64,000 nucleotides of DNA from Chondrosia reniformis (Eukaryota; Porifera; Demospongiae; Chondrillida; Chondrillidae), in NCBI GenBank assembly GCA_947172415.1, contig OX359200.1, forward strand, positions 6,821,001 to 6,885,000, in the 5' to 3' direction. The notes beneath the pieces are model-generated. The model saw only the letters and a program-made list of their open reading frames with translations, made no database searches and had not been told where the DNA came from. Both the position numbers and the translations under genes were made by a program. Each line of letters begins with the position of its first letter. Position 1 is the stretch's first letter. Below are positions 1 through 9,239 of this stretch, piece by piece.

Positions 1-2135
1 TAAAATATTAGGTATCGGCTATCTGAAGCTAGTAGCAAGTGTCAGGCTCAGGTACTAGTGCGTTATTAAAGAGTGCCATTTTGATCTGTGAGCGTAGGGA
101 ATGTTAGTGTACCATTTAAAGTTGTGCCTTTATTCCCTTGGTATTTCTGTGAGCTTATGGCGTGTGCTCATAAGAATGCCGTCAATTCCATGAGACTCAC
201 GGAGAATACATGAGAGTTGACATGATGTCTGATACAATTGTAGCATTTTCATTGTAGGATAAGGTATATATAGGCTGATACAATTGTAGCATTTTCATTG
301 CAGGAAAAGGGACTATACATCATAACAATTACCTATTGGTACAAGAGTGTACTAAAAACTGTACTAAAAACCCCAGGAAGACAGAAATCAATTTTATTCT
401 GTGTCATCCCTCCTTATTAGGGAATTTACAGTTCTCTTTGCTGATATACCAGAACGACCTAGGTACCTACATAAACTGCTCATATTTGATTTACTGAGTA
501 TTTGATACATCCAATTTTACAAGCCTATCAAAAGATGACAGTGTTGCTGGTAGCATAGCCCATTCCTGGCAATGTAGGGGTGGCACAATTTTGACTTTAT
601 TTGACTGCAAAGTGAATAATTGGGGTAGAAATGTGTTTACTACATTAAATGGGTTAGACAAGTTATCTTAGTCAAACAGTTGTTGAGCTACTTCATGTAG
701 TAGACATTTGTACACAGTGTGATCTTAATGCTTAGGAATGTCATGTGGTGTATATGGATATAATACTCATGTAAGTACACATCCCTCTAGTTTAGTATGC
801 ATATCACAACACACCACTATAGAGATTAAGAGTTCAGGCAGCACATCAGCACATTTAGGTAGACTGGGAAACTAAGGAGAGGAGAGAGAGGTAGAATTGG
901 AGACCAAGGGAAAGGGCGGACCAAGGTAAGGGCGGACCAAGGGAAAGGGGGGACCAAGGGAAAGGGGGGGGGGCAGGGGAAGGGAAGACCAAGGGAAGAG
1001 GAGAGAAAGAGATGGATAGGGATACACCACTTCTTAGTAGAACATGAAACTAACTGCTAGGAGTTGTATTGAAATTAACGATTACTTTAAATACTTTCAA
1101 TGCTGTTAGAGAAAGTTAAACTGACCACATTGGATATTGATTTTATGAATATAACCAGATAAATGTCTTCAAGACACACAATCAGACAATGACTTGAATT
1201 ACTTTTTCATATGATTTGGTGTGCTATTTGGAGCTTCAAAAGAAAGTTTCACAGACTACAGAAGCCAAACTCTTTTCTCAGGCAATTCCTGAAATCTACC
1301 TGCCAGCTAAACAATTTCTTAGCACACAAGAAAACCTACTAATCACACACAAAGCCTCAATACATTGAGTAAAAGGAAACATTGTTCTTGTGTACAGAGA
1401 AGGGGATTGACATAGGAATCATATGATTGTGTTGACTTTATGTATGAGCTGTTGGGGATTTCCAATAAATTTAATAACTACAGACAATCAAAACATTCCA
1501 ATCTCTAAAGTGCTTTACCATACATTACCACAAGAACAGGCATACTAACATAAAGGATGTGTGAACACAGCCACAAGGATGACAAGATCTGTTGCTTAGC
1601 AACAACCCTACCTGGTGGGACACTGATCTATGAGGAGAGTACCAAACTAAACAATACCTCATCCAGTTTGCTGTGACCTGATGACTCCAAAGTACAAAGG
1701 AGAAAACTTCGCTCTAGTGTTAACAGAAAAAAGTAACTTCCTCTTTTAATAAAGGATTTTTCTCAAATAGAGCAGAAACCTTGGAAACTGCAATGCATGT
1801 TTAACAGAATGGAATTATAATTTATGTCATTAAATTAAAGTGAACAGTTGAGAAGACAATGAAACCTTAAGTATCTGAAAATAGATATACATTTTAAATA
1901 AAAGCAAGAAGATTAGAAACAGTTCTGATACTAAAGTGTTGAATTTTTGTTAATGAACTATAGCCTCCTCACAATCTCACAATCTTATTCAAACATGTCG
2001 ACTTAACAGCAATGGGAACACAGATAGTTATAATGTGTCTACATATACATCAAATGTATTAGTGTATTATAAATTGCTAATATAATTCAATCCTTCGTCA
2101 ATATATCATAGTATATCTCCTTCAGATACACTCAC
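1..2135. other. No gene recognised; probable intron or flank of the minus-strand gene at 2136-2202
   Basis: I find no convincing coding exon here on either strand. The stretch lies on the 3' side of the minus-strand signal-peptide exon, so it may be that gene's first intron. It contains a purine-rich tract at about 880-1010 (repeats of GGACCAAGGGAAAGG with a run of ten G), which could form G-quadruplexes, and a palindromic GTTGCTTAGCAAC at 1591-1603 that matches the RFX X-box consensus. Confidence 0.4.
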
Positions 2136-2202
2136 CTGAGGCGCCGAATGCCGTGCTACAAGCAGAAAAGAGAGCGGCAGCTGCTAAGAGAGGACCAACC
2201 AT
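2136..2202 (-). CDS. First coding exon of a secreted or membrane protein (signal peptide only; gene continues to the left)
   Basis: On the minus strand an ATG at 2202 opens a 22-codon reading frame that begins MVGPLLAAAALFSACSTA and ends at a consensus 5' splice site (CTCAG/GTGAGT at 2136/2135). The peptide is an almost ideal signal sequence: short start, hydrophobic Ala/Leu core, small residues for cleavage. The exon ends one base into codon 23. I could not find the next exon within 2.1 kb to the left, so the mature protein is unknown and the gene probably runs off the window. The start lies about 330 bp from a possible divergent gene at 2531. Seen: ATG, hydrophobic frame, donor site. Inferred: secretion. 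A chance frame is possible because it is so short. Confidence 0.42.
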
Positions 2203-2530
2203 ATCGCAGATAAAACTCCTTCTACGTTCTCCTTCGGAATAATGGATAACCTATAATAAGAGGAGAAGACGCTGGTAATTTCTATATCTAGCAGGAGCAG
2301 TCAAAAGGCTTCATTTCAATGCCAACGTATCAGCTACAATAGGCCAGGACGGAAGTATAATTTACTACTGATCCTAAAACTCCAAATCTTTTGCTCACCG
2401 CTACACTTAATTTGGTAAATTTTCAAACACTGGTCTGACTGTGTGCGTTCTTTCCGGATGACGATGGGGTAAAATTCTCTTAAATAGAATTACTTGTACG
2501 ACTATAAAGGCTCACTTATCTAATTACACA

Positions 2531-2915
2531 ATGAGGAGCATCCATCTAACTGTCCCAGCTCAGCAAACCGGTCGATTTGCCCCAAACCAATCCAATCGCG
2601 GTTTCCTATCAATACCCGTGTAAGTGGATATGGTAGACACTCACTAAAAGTAGTAACGTGTCTTGTAAAACCGGCCCCCTTTTTCCTCTTTAGCAGTACA
2701 CTTCTTGGTCCCAGAAAGGTCAGCACTCGTAAGTATTGACTTCTGTGCTTCTTTCAATCTTCTCTTTCAGACTGCAAGCATGCCAACTAACCCGTGGGAG
2801 TGCATCATCTGTTAGACGAGGTCATGAATATGATTATCTTTCGATGAATATCATTAATACTAGACAGGGTGATTACATCTTTATTCGTCTCCTTTTGAGG
2901 AGTGGATGTCAATGA
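2531..2915 (+). CDS. Candidate small three-exon gene, product unrecognised
   Basis: An ATG at 2531 begins a frame that starts MRSIHLTVPAQQTGRF. Possible exons are 2531-2617 (or 2619), 2694-2728 and 2771-2915. The introns would be very short, about 75 and 42 bp, with good signals: GTAAGT donors, and polypyrimidine acceptors at 2675-2693 and 2750-2770. Only the weaker first donor (2617/GTGTAAGT) keeps the long frame open; it then ends LLLRSGCQ followed by a stop at 2913-2915, giving about 90 residues. The stronger donor two bases later gives an early stop. I recognise no family. It might instead be 5' noncoding exons. It is arranged head to head with the signal-peptide exon at 2136-2202. Confidence 0.2.
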
Positions 2916-3758
2916 AGTAAGTAACTGGTTAGGAGACTATTAATCTACCGTCACAATAGTGACTTCAATTTTAAAGGATTATGATAGAACACAATAATTG
3001 TTTCACATTGCTCTATGGAAAGTTCATCAGCTAGTTTAGCAATAAAAAATATAATATGACTGACTCACTTTCCCTATAAATAAGACAATACACGATTAAT
3101 AGTAATTAATGCAATTTAACAATAGAATCCGATTCAATATATATAAATCTTATACAATAAATCATAATGAATGAGAAGGTGGCAACCAAGATATAAATTA
3201 GGAAATTGGAACTTGTATATATTTGGTGCATACTAAACTACAGTACTTACAACTGTCCTCTAGCCATTACATAGGTGATAAAATCACTAGATGGTACATG
3301 CAGGAATTCCCCACAGTTTAAAGTGCAGGCATTACAAAAAGTTTCTATGCATGACTGGAACTAATTCCTCAAGGTTCAGTTAGCTCTATTTTGCATGTTC
3401 ATATTATTTATTTTGTCTTGTCAATCTGTGCCCTAGTGCCAATGGAACGGTGCACTGTAATAATATTGATTGATTGATATATACAGCAATTATAGCACCT
3501 TGGTGGGGATGTATCTCTTTCTCCACTGGATCATTTACTAATAGAGAGTTTATTAGCTGAGACATTTACTTACACACATACAATTTACAAGTATAAATCA
3601 CACATTAAAATTTGATCATCAATTACAAATTACAAGATTAAGAGCTGGAAAAGTGGATGTGATACATATGACTGATTGATGTGTGTCATGTGAGTGTCAT
3701 GTGGGTGTCATGTGAGTGTCATGTGAGTATGATCGTCATTGTGCTTGGATGTAGATGC
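2916..3758. other. Intergenic, AT-rich; short tandem repeat in the SS18 3' flank
   Basis: No coding exon seen. At 3683-3729 a 12-base unit, GTGTCATGTGAG with variants, is repeated about four times just beyond the SS18 stop codon, so it probably lies in the SS18 3' UTR or its flank. Confidence 0.5.
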
Positions 3759-5422
3759 TTAATATAATCTCTGCTGCTGATCAATGTTGCCGTACGCAGG
3801 AGGAGGCATTCCACCAGGAAATGATGGCTGTGTTGGGTGGGATCCTGAGGGAGGAGAGGAGAACTGGGGGACCATCCCTCCCATCTTTTGGTGCGAGGCT
3901 GCTACAGCTGTTCGCATCATATGTTCCTGTCTCCTCCGCTCCTCCTCTGAGGAGGACATGCCTGAGTGTAGCATGCCGGGGTGCTGGTAGCTTGGCTGAC
4001 CGAAATGGGGAGCCATGGGCTGAGGATACTGTGAGCCTCCTGTGGGAGCAGAGGGGTGTGGCATGGGGGCACCACTCCCACTTGGCATGCCCATGTAGGA
4101 GGAGACAGTGGGTCTGCCCATTGTCTGCTGTGCTGACATTTGGTGCTGCATGGAATAGCTCTGAGAGTGCATTGATGATGGAGCCTGCTGGTCAGGCATG
4201 TGGAATCCTGGTTTCTATGAATAATTGGAGAGAGATAATCAAACCACAAGTAGTTACTCTCTAATAATATATCTCTTGTATTATAATATTGCTACTATAA
4301 GGTGAGTGGACTTACGGGAAGGATCTCTCGTATGTTTAGGTTTGGGTCGGCTAGGTTTGCTAAGTACAAAAGGTTTTTGTACAGTTGCTGCTGGTATCTA
4401 ACATATATAAAAAGATAGATGATGATGCATAGAAAATGAAAATGTTTCAGTGACTATGGTTTTATATAGTTGGTTTGAATTTTCATACAATGAGCAGTTA
4501 TTTTCATAACCCAAAAGATTGGCAATTCAAAGGTTTACAATCCACAACCACATACAATTAGAATGCAGGGGACATATAGTAATACATTGGATATTATTTA
4601 ATAACAGAAGTCCCTTTAGCCAGGGGGTCTTGAGGACTGGGGATCTTCAGGACTAGGGGTCCAGGGGGTCTTGGGGACTGGGGATCTTCAGGACTAGGGG
4701 TCCAGGGGTCCTGGGGACTGGGGATATTCAGGACTAGGGGTCCAGGGGGTCTTGGGGTCTTGGGGATCTTCAGGACTAGGGGTCCAGGGGGTCTTGGGGA
4801 CTGGGGATATTCAGGACTAGGGGTCCTGGGGGTCTTCAGGACTAGGGATACTGCAATTCAAAGGACACAACTTACTGCACCACTTCATAAGCTCTACCCT
4901 TGTTCTGATTTTCCACTATGGTCTGTATCAACTGAACATTGTCATCCAACATCTATATACAACAAATGCAATATCCAGAGTCAAATGAAGAGACATCACA
5001 GCTTTAAGATTGGCTTCAGGTCTTAAATTCCCCTATTTTTCAAATGCAATAACGTTCCCATATTTGGCAACTGGGTAAAATGGCATGTTCACCTCGTATT
5101 ATCTTACAGCAGTACATGCTTGAGATATACAATGTTACTGTTACATACGTAACTATAATTCCGTATTTTTATTACCTACATGGAAAATGATCAGCTAATT
5201 TACCCACTTAGAACACTGGGTATGCATAAAGTATATGTATATACCCGATTAATGTGAACATAGAGTGTACATGTATATGTGTGTAGTCCCTCTAATGATT
5301 AAGTGGGTTTACATTTAAAACTCTCCAAAAGCCTTCAATACTATAATAGATATTCCGTGCTTTGTACGTACCTTCTGAACAGGATCTGCGGTAGAATCTA
5401 AAGTCCTTCCAAGTGTTGTCAT
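3759..5422 (-). CDS. SS18: SS18/SS18L1 (SYT/CREST) homologue, BAF chromatin-remodelling subunit
   Basis: Four minus-strand exons with closed phases: 5422-5372, 4952-4876, 4397-4316, 4214-3759; 221 residues. Exons 1-3 encode the SNH domain: MLDDNVQLIQTIVENQNKG (exon 2) and YQQQLYKNLLYLANLADPN (exon 3) match the conserved SS18 N-terminus, which binds the BRG1/BRM ATPase module of SWI/SNF (BAF) complexes in the nucleus. Exon 4 is the expected low-complexity tail rich in Met, Pro, Ser, Gln and Gly, ending QQRLY. Human SS18 is about 390-420 residues, so the QPGY-type tail is short here. Its start codon is 39 bp from the ATG of the plus-strand microprotein at 5462, implying a shared bidirectional promoter. 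Intron 2 carries a G-rich minisatellite and intron 3 a repeat tail. Family assignment is secure; one-to-one orthology to SS18 rather than SS18L1 is not meaningful at this depth. Confidence 0.93.
4234..4262 (-). mobile_element. Tail fragment of the tRNA-derived SINE family
   Basis: Read on the minus strand this is TACTTGTGGTTTGATTATC, the same terminal motif that closes the SINE copies at 43278-43428, 45790-45890 and 50355-50480. Only the tail is recognisable. It sits in SS18 intron 3, about 20 bp from exon 4. Confidence 0.4.
4621..4850. repeat. G-rich minisatellite, unit about 40 bp, in SS18 intron 2
   Basis: About five to six head-to-tail units built from GGGGTCTTGGGGACTGGGG, ATCTTCAGGACTA and GGGGTCCAGG, with unit-to-unit variants. 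Plus strand is G-rich with many G runs of 4-5, so the SS18 pre-mRNA, transcribed from the other strand, is C-rich here. It lies between exons 2 and 3 of SS18. Confidence 0.85.
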
Positions 5423-5461
5423 TTTGAAGACTTGTCATTCGGATTGCGCAATTTTGCTAAA
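5423..5461. promoter_or_regulatory. Compact bidirectional promoter between SS18 and the microprotein gene
   Basis: Only 39 bp separate the SS18 start codon (minus, 5422) from the ATG of the 50-residue protein (plus, 5462), so both genes must have overlapping or abutting 5' regions. No TATA box is visible in the gap. Confidence 0.5.
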
Positions 5462-5711
5462 ATGGCTGACCAGTAATATGAAATTTTCTATGCGCTCGGT
5501 TGCTATAGGCTGGTACGCATAGGATTCAGACATTATTTACATGTTATAAGTGTAAACTTCTTTATGCAGGATCTTTGTAATTGTATCTGGAGTAACTCTT
5601 CTTATTTTAGGGAAGAGAGATATTGATAGGAAAAGGTTGGAAATTATTAAAACGAGAGGAAGAGAAGCACTCACGGGAAAGCAACCTCGAAAGACTAAAA
5701 GCAATACTTAA
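5462..5711 (+). CDS. 50-residue single-pass membrane microprotein, family not recognised
   Basis: Two exons, 5462-5472 and 5570-5711, joined by a 97-bp GT/AG intron. The joined frame is 51 codons, starts MADQIFVIVSGVTLLILGK and ends in three successive stops. Residues 5-18 form a hydrophobic segment after a very short N-terminus; the rest is strongly basic (RDIDRKRLEIIKTRGR, then a Lys/Arg-rich end). This is the layout of small inner-membrane or ER tail-type microproteins, but I cannot name the family. It starts 39 bp from SS18 on the other strand. Its 3' end runs into a 5' splice site at 5755/5756 that pairs with an acceptor at 5846, just before COA4, so the two may share a transcript. First exon codes only 11 bases. 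Seen: frame, splice signals, hydrophobic stretch. Inferred: membrane insertion. Confidence 0.55.
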
Positions 5712-5871
5712 TAATAGTTGGTCTAAGTACTTATTTCAATTACTTGCATTTCGAGGTAAGTAATTTTTGTACATTCAGGCCAGATATATATACGTAGTAT
5801 GTAGCTTTGAATTATTCTGTTGTTTGCCTATTTGAAGGTATTTTAGGACTGTGTTTCAAGTTGGAGGTCTT

Positions 5872-6084
5872 ATGGCTGACAAAGTAGACAATGAATCTAA
5901 AAAGGCTGATGAAGAGGAGGAGGAGGTTGACCCATTTTATGTCATTTTAGAGAAATCTGGCTGTGTTGAGTATCACTATAAACTACAAGACTGTTTCCAT
6001 GACAACAATGGAGAGTGGAAAAAGTGCCAGAGCGAAATGAAAGAATTTCAGAAATGCATGAATGCATGCATCTTTGTGGACTAG
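5872..6084 (+). CDS. COA4: COA4 homologue (CHCHD8), twin CX9C cytochrome c oxidase assembly factor
   Basis: A 70-residue frame starting MADKVDNESKKADEEEEEVD with two CX9C motifs: CVEYHYKLQDC and CQSEMKEFQKC. The acidic N-terminus, the DPF spacing and the motif order match human COA4, a soluble intermembrane-space protein imported by the MIA40 relay and needed for cytochrome c oxidase assembly. I chose the second Met (5872); an in-frame Met lies at 5851, but a strong acceptor at 5845-5846 means the exon probably begins at 5847, immediately upstream. The C-terminus after the last Cys is short (MNACIFVD) compared with about 20 residues in human. The Naiad element begins within about 30 bp of the stop, so the natural 3' end may have been replaced. 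Upstream exon may be shared with the microprotein gene. Confidence 0.85.
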   Translation: MADKVDNESKKADEEEEEVDPFYVILEKSGCVEYHYKLQDCFHDNNGEWKKCQSEMKEFQKCMNACIFVD

Positions 6085-6113
6085 CTTGTCTAGTCCTTGA
6101 CCCATTTCCAATC

Positions 6114-9035
6114 ATGACAAGTACAAAGTATAGAGATAGGATACCGGCTGGGAGGTCGCCCGGGTTAACAAGCTCCCCGTCATTAGGTAAAGGTAGGGTG
6201 CCTGGTGATGAAAAGTTAGCTAACTCTCCCCCATCTGTAGGTAGAGGGGTGCCTACTGGTGGGCAAGCTAGCCCCTCACTAGTTAAGAAGTGTAGCAATA
6301 AGCGGTGTAAAACATGTCCCTCTTTAGTTACTGGCCCTACTTTTAAGAGTTCAGTTACTGGCAGGACCTATCAAGTCCGTAGCCCTTGTGGTCCCCTAGG
6401 ATGCCAGAGTAGGAATGTTGTGTATCTTATTACTTGTAAACAATGTGATGTACAGTATGTAGGAGAAACCTCTCAGATGCTTAGGAGTAGAATGAACAAC
6501 CATAGGACTAGTACCAAAGGTTTTAAGCCACTGTATCTTTACAATCACTTTAATTCTGATAACCATAGTTTTGATGATGCCTTGATTATGCCCATAGAAC
6601 AGATACCTGAGACACCTAATTCTACTAGCCTCAGACTACTGAGAGAAGCGTTCTGGTACAAGGAACTCTGCTCTATTTACCCATATGGACTTAACGATAA
6701 CATTAAAGGCGTTGGCAATATTTCAAAACTTAAAAAAGAAATCATCGTATGGAACCTTTTTAATCGCTTATCTCATAAAAGACGGCATCGGCGCTCCAAT
6801 CTAAAATCGACAGGTAGTAGTAATAACGCTGCCTACGACCCTGAATGGCTCAAAGAACGACTACCACTTTACAAGAACGTTGGCTTTCTAGCCAAACTTA
6901 AACGCGATACTTTTGCATTACCAGCTCGACACCTTCATCGTTTGTTAAACTCGGTACAATGTCTCATCGATACCCCAGAAACACCTTTTCCGCTTAGACT
7001 TATGCTAATGATTAAAGACGTTATTAAAGCACGCGCTTCAGCCAGCCTTCCCAAACACCCAACGAAAACGACAAGTCCAGAAGGGTTTCTTAAAATCGTG
7101 TTTCATAATAAAGGTGTAGAAAAAATAGGCCTCTCAGGTATCTTAAACCAAAAGTTAGTGTTAGAAACTGTCCCACCCTTTATACAAAACAAAGAGCCCC
7201 CATGTGTAGTATATAAGTATACCCAACCAATAGGACCTCAAATCTTTAACTTTTCACAAGCCTCTAAGTCAGATGTCTTTAGAAAACCAGAACCATGTGA
7301 GTGTCACAAGTCCCCCTTCATTTACAAGCCCCTAGGCCATGTTTTAACAGGTGATCTACGTATTATTAGTAACCCAAAACTTAGAAAACTTCTTAAGAAA
7401 GGACCAAAATTTAGAGAACCTAATAACTTTAATTGGGTAACTGCTTTAAAAATGTGTAAGGAAGGTCTTAGAAAATATAAGATTACCTGGGCCCGTAGAG
7501 AAAATGTATCTACTTCTGTATTTAGTGAGTGGGAGAATGCTGTACTTAAGAAAATTAATGATAGGATCTCTAAGCTGTCTAAATCGTATACCAAATCCTC
7601 AGTAGCCAAGAAGACCCTTACTTGCCCTAAAATTAAGAAATTCTTAGCAGACCTACATGATAAGTATGTTATAGCCCCTGCCGATAAGGCCTCTAATAAT
7701 ATAATTTTTATATGTAAGTCCTACTATAGACAAATTATTAATGAAGAACTAGGCAGTACCTCCACTTATGCTAAATGTACAGTAGAACCCCAACAGTTAA
7801 TTAGGAAACACATAGATTTCTTAAAACTAGAGAACTTAGAACCTAAACCAGACTGGTGTAACCTTCCCTCTTTTTACTGGATGCCTAAGCTACATAAGAA
7901 CCCTTACAGCTACAGATTCATAGCCGCCTCTCACAAATGTACTACCAAACCCCTTTCTAGATTTCTAAATTCGGCGCTCAGACTAATTCTCAAACATTTT
8001 AGAGAATACTGCCTAGGTATATATAGGAATACTGGTGTTAATGCCTTTTGGATAGTAGAAAACTCACTAGAAGTCTTAGATAGTCTTAGGTCTATACCCA
8101 CTAGAAAAGCCCAGCTAGCTAGTTTTGATTTTTCTACATTATATACAGCGATCCCCCATAATCTACTAAAAGATAAGATTACTAACCTAATTCATAGTGC
8201 CTATACCTGTAGGAAGTCCCAATATATAGAAGTCTGTCAGGATAAAGCCTTTTGGTCTAACAATGTCTCCAATAAAGCAGTCACAGCTGTTCATTTAGTA
8301 GAGCTCTTTAATTACCTTATTGACAACATTTATGTATGTGTAGACGGTTCTGTATTTAAGCAATGTGTAGGTATCCCTATGGGTACTGACTGTGCCCCTG
8401 TAGTTGCTAATCTTTTTCTGTTTGCCTATGAGTATGAGTTTATGAAAGGACTACTTAAGGATAACATCACCCTAGCTATTAAATTTTCCAATACTTATAG
8501 GTATATTGATGACCTTTTATGTATTAACAACAAGGATTTTGAACTGTCAATTAGTGATATTTACCCCAAAGAACTTATTCTTAAAAAGACAAATACCAGC
8601 CCTAAAAAATCCCCCTTTTTAGACTTAGATATAACCATTACTAACAATCAATTTATCACTAAAGTATATGATAAGCGAGAGGACTTTAACTTTGATATAG
8701 TAAATTTCCCCCATTTAGATAGTAATATTCCTAATACCCCAGCCTATGGTGTCTTTATTTCACAACTAATTAGGTATTCTAGAATATGTAGTGACTTCTC
8801 CAGTTTTCAGGCTAAAAGTTTGCAGTTATGCAGTAGGCTTATTAAGCAGGGTTACAAATACTTTAAGCTAAAATCAACCTTTAAAACCTTCCTATCCCGG
8901 CAGCCTCTAGTTAGAATCAAGTATAAGCAAAAAGTAGCTAGTATGCTTAAGGACTGTCTTGTGTTACCCCATATTGTGTTACCCCACCTCCAAAGAAATG
9001 TTACTACTAGAAGACCTAAGGGTAGACTTACGTAA
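6114..9035 (+). CDS. Naiad polyprotein: GIY-YIG endonuclease, CxC linker, reverse transcriptase
   Basis: 973 codons from MTSTKYRDRIPAG. The frame stays open upstream to 6015, but that part is COA4 DNA in another frame, so I use 6114. Seen: a Cys-rich knuckle (CSNKRCKTC) followed by GIY-YIG core VVYLITCKQCDVQYVGET (about residues 100-120); the linker signature PCECHKSPF (about 393-401); RT motifs PKLHKNPYSYRFI, FDFSTLYTAIP, GIPMGTDCAP and the catalytic YRYIDDLL (about 795-802). In PLEs the endonuclease nicks the target and the RT copies the RNA from the exposed 3' end. The N-terminal position of GIY-YIG and the CxC motif separate it from canonical Penelope. The frame looks coding-competent along its length. 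Family placement rests on remembered descriptions of Naiads. Confidence 0.88.
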   Translation: MTSTKYRDRIPAGRSPGLTSSPSLGKGRVPGDEKLANSPPSVGRGVPTGGQASPSLVKKCSNKRCKTCPSLVTGPTFKSSVTGRTYQVRSPCGPLGCQSRNVVYLITCKQCDVQYVGETSQMLRSRMNNHRTSTKGFKPLYLYNHFNSDNHSFDDALIMPIEQIPETPNSTSLRLLREAFWYKELCSIYPYGLNDNIKGVGNISKLKKEIIVWNLFNRLSHKRRHRRSNLKSTGSSNNAAYDPEWLKERLPLYKNVGFLAKLKRDTFALPARHLHRLLNSVQCLIDTPETPFPLRLMLMIKDVIKARASASLPKHPTKTTSPEGFLKIVFHNKGVEKIGLSGILNQKLVLETVPPFIQNKEPPCVVYKYTQPIGPQIFNFSQASKSDVFRKPEPCECHKSPFIYKPLGHVLTGDLRIISNPKLRKLLKKGPKFREPNNFNWVTALKMCKEGLRKYKITWARRENVSTSVFSEWENAVLKKINDRISKLSKSYTKSSVAKKTLTCPKIKKFLADLHDKYVIAPADKASNNIIFICKSYYRQIINEELGSTSTYAKCTVEPQQLIRKHIDFLKLENLEPKPDWCNLPSFYWMPKLHKNPYSYRFIAASHKCTTKPLSRFLNSALRLILKHFREYCLGIYRNTGVNAFWIVENSLEVLDSLRSIPTRKAQLASFDFSTLYTAIPHNLLKDKITNLIHSAYTCRKSQYIEVCQDKAFWSNNVSNKAVTAVHLVELFNYLIDNIYVCVDGSVFKQCVGIPMGTDCAPVVANLFLFAYEYEFMKGLLKDNITLAIKFSNTYRYIDDLLCINNKDFELSISDIYPKELILKKTNTSPKKSPFLDLDITITNNQFITKVYDKREDFNFDIVNFPHLDSNIPNTPAYGVFISQLIRYSRICSDFSSFQAKSLQLCSRLIKQGYKYFKLKSTFKTFLSRQPLVRIKYKQKVASMLKDCLVLPHIVLPHLQRNVTTRRPKGRLT

Positions 9036-9192
9036 TATGTCCTACTTGTGTCTATAGTTATGCTGAGTCTGTTTTACCTGTACAAGCAAGATTACTAATA
9101 GATTTATAATTAATTCATAAAAGTTAATTGGACCTACATTCCTTTCATAAAATTAAATTTCATCATGTGTCTTAGTTAACACCTTATTTAAC

Positions 9193-9220
9193 TTTTGGCG
9201 CCAAAATAGTGTATATAAGG
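9193..9220 (+). promoter_or_regulatory. E2F-type palindrome plus TATA box in the Naiad 3' region
   Basis: TTTTGGCGCCAAAA at 9193-9206 is a perfect 14-bp palindrome and a textbook high-affinity E2F/DP site. Five bases later, TATATAAG follows at 9212-9219. This is a plausible core promoter pointing rightwards, with transcription expected to start near 9240-9250. The dispersed tail copies begin at the equivalent of about 9244, which supports a start site there. Confidence 0.6.
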
Positions 9221-9239
9221 ACCCTAGATTTAGCATAGT

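Noticed and set aside
1240-1720. Possible further minus-strand exons of the signal-peptide gene
   Set aside because: A few AG/GT pairs occur (near 1620-1680), but no frame continues the signal peptide with a recognisable domain.
3755-4264. 169-codon plus-strand frame
   Set aside because: Opposite strand of SS18 exon 4; the minus strand has the SNH domain and consistent splicing.
6015-6113. COA4-Naiad fusion protein (the long frame is open from 6015)
   Set aside because: The part 6015-6113 is COA4 coding DNA read in another frame; its peptide has no PLE features, and a Met at 6114 suits the element's own start.
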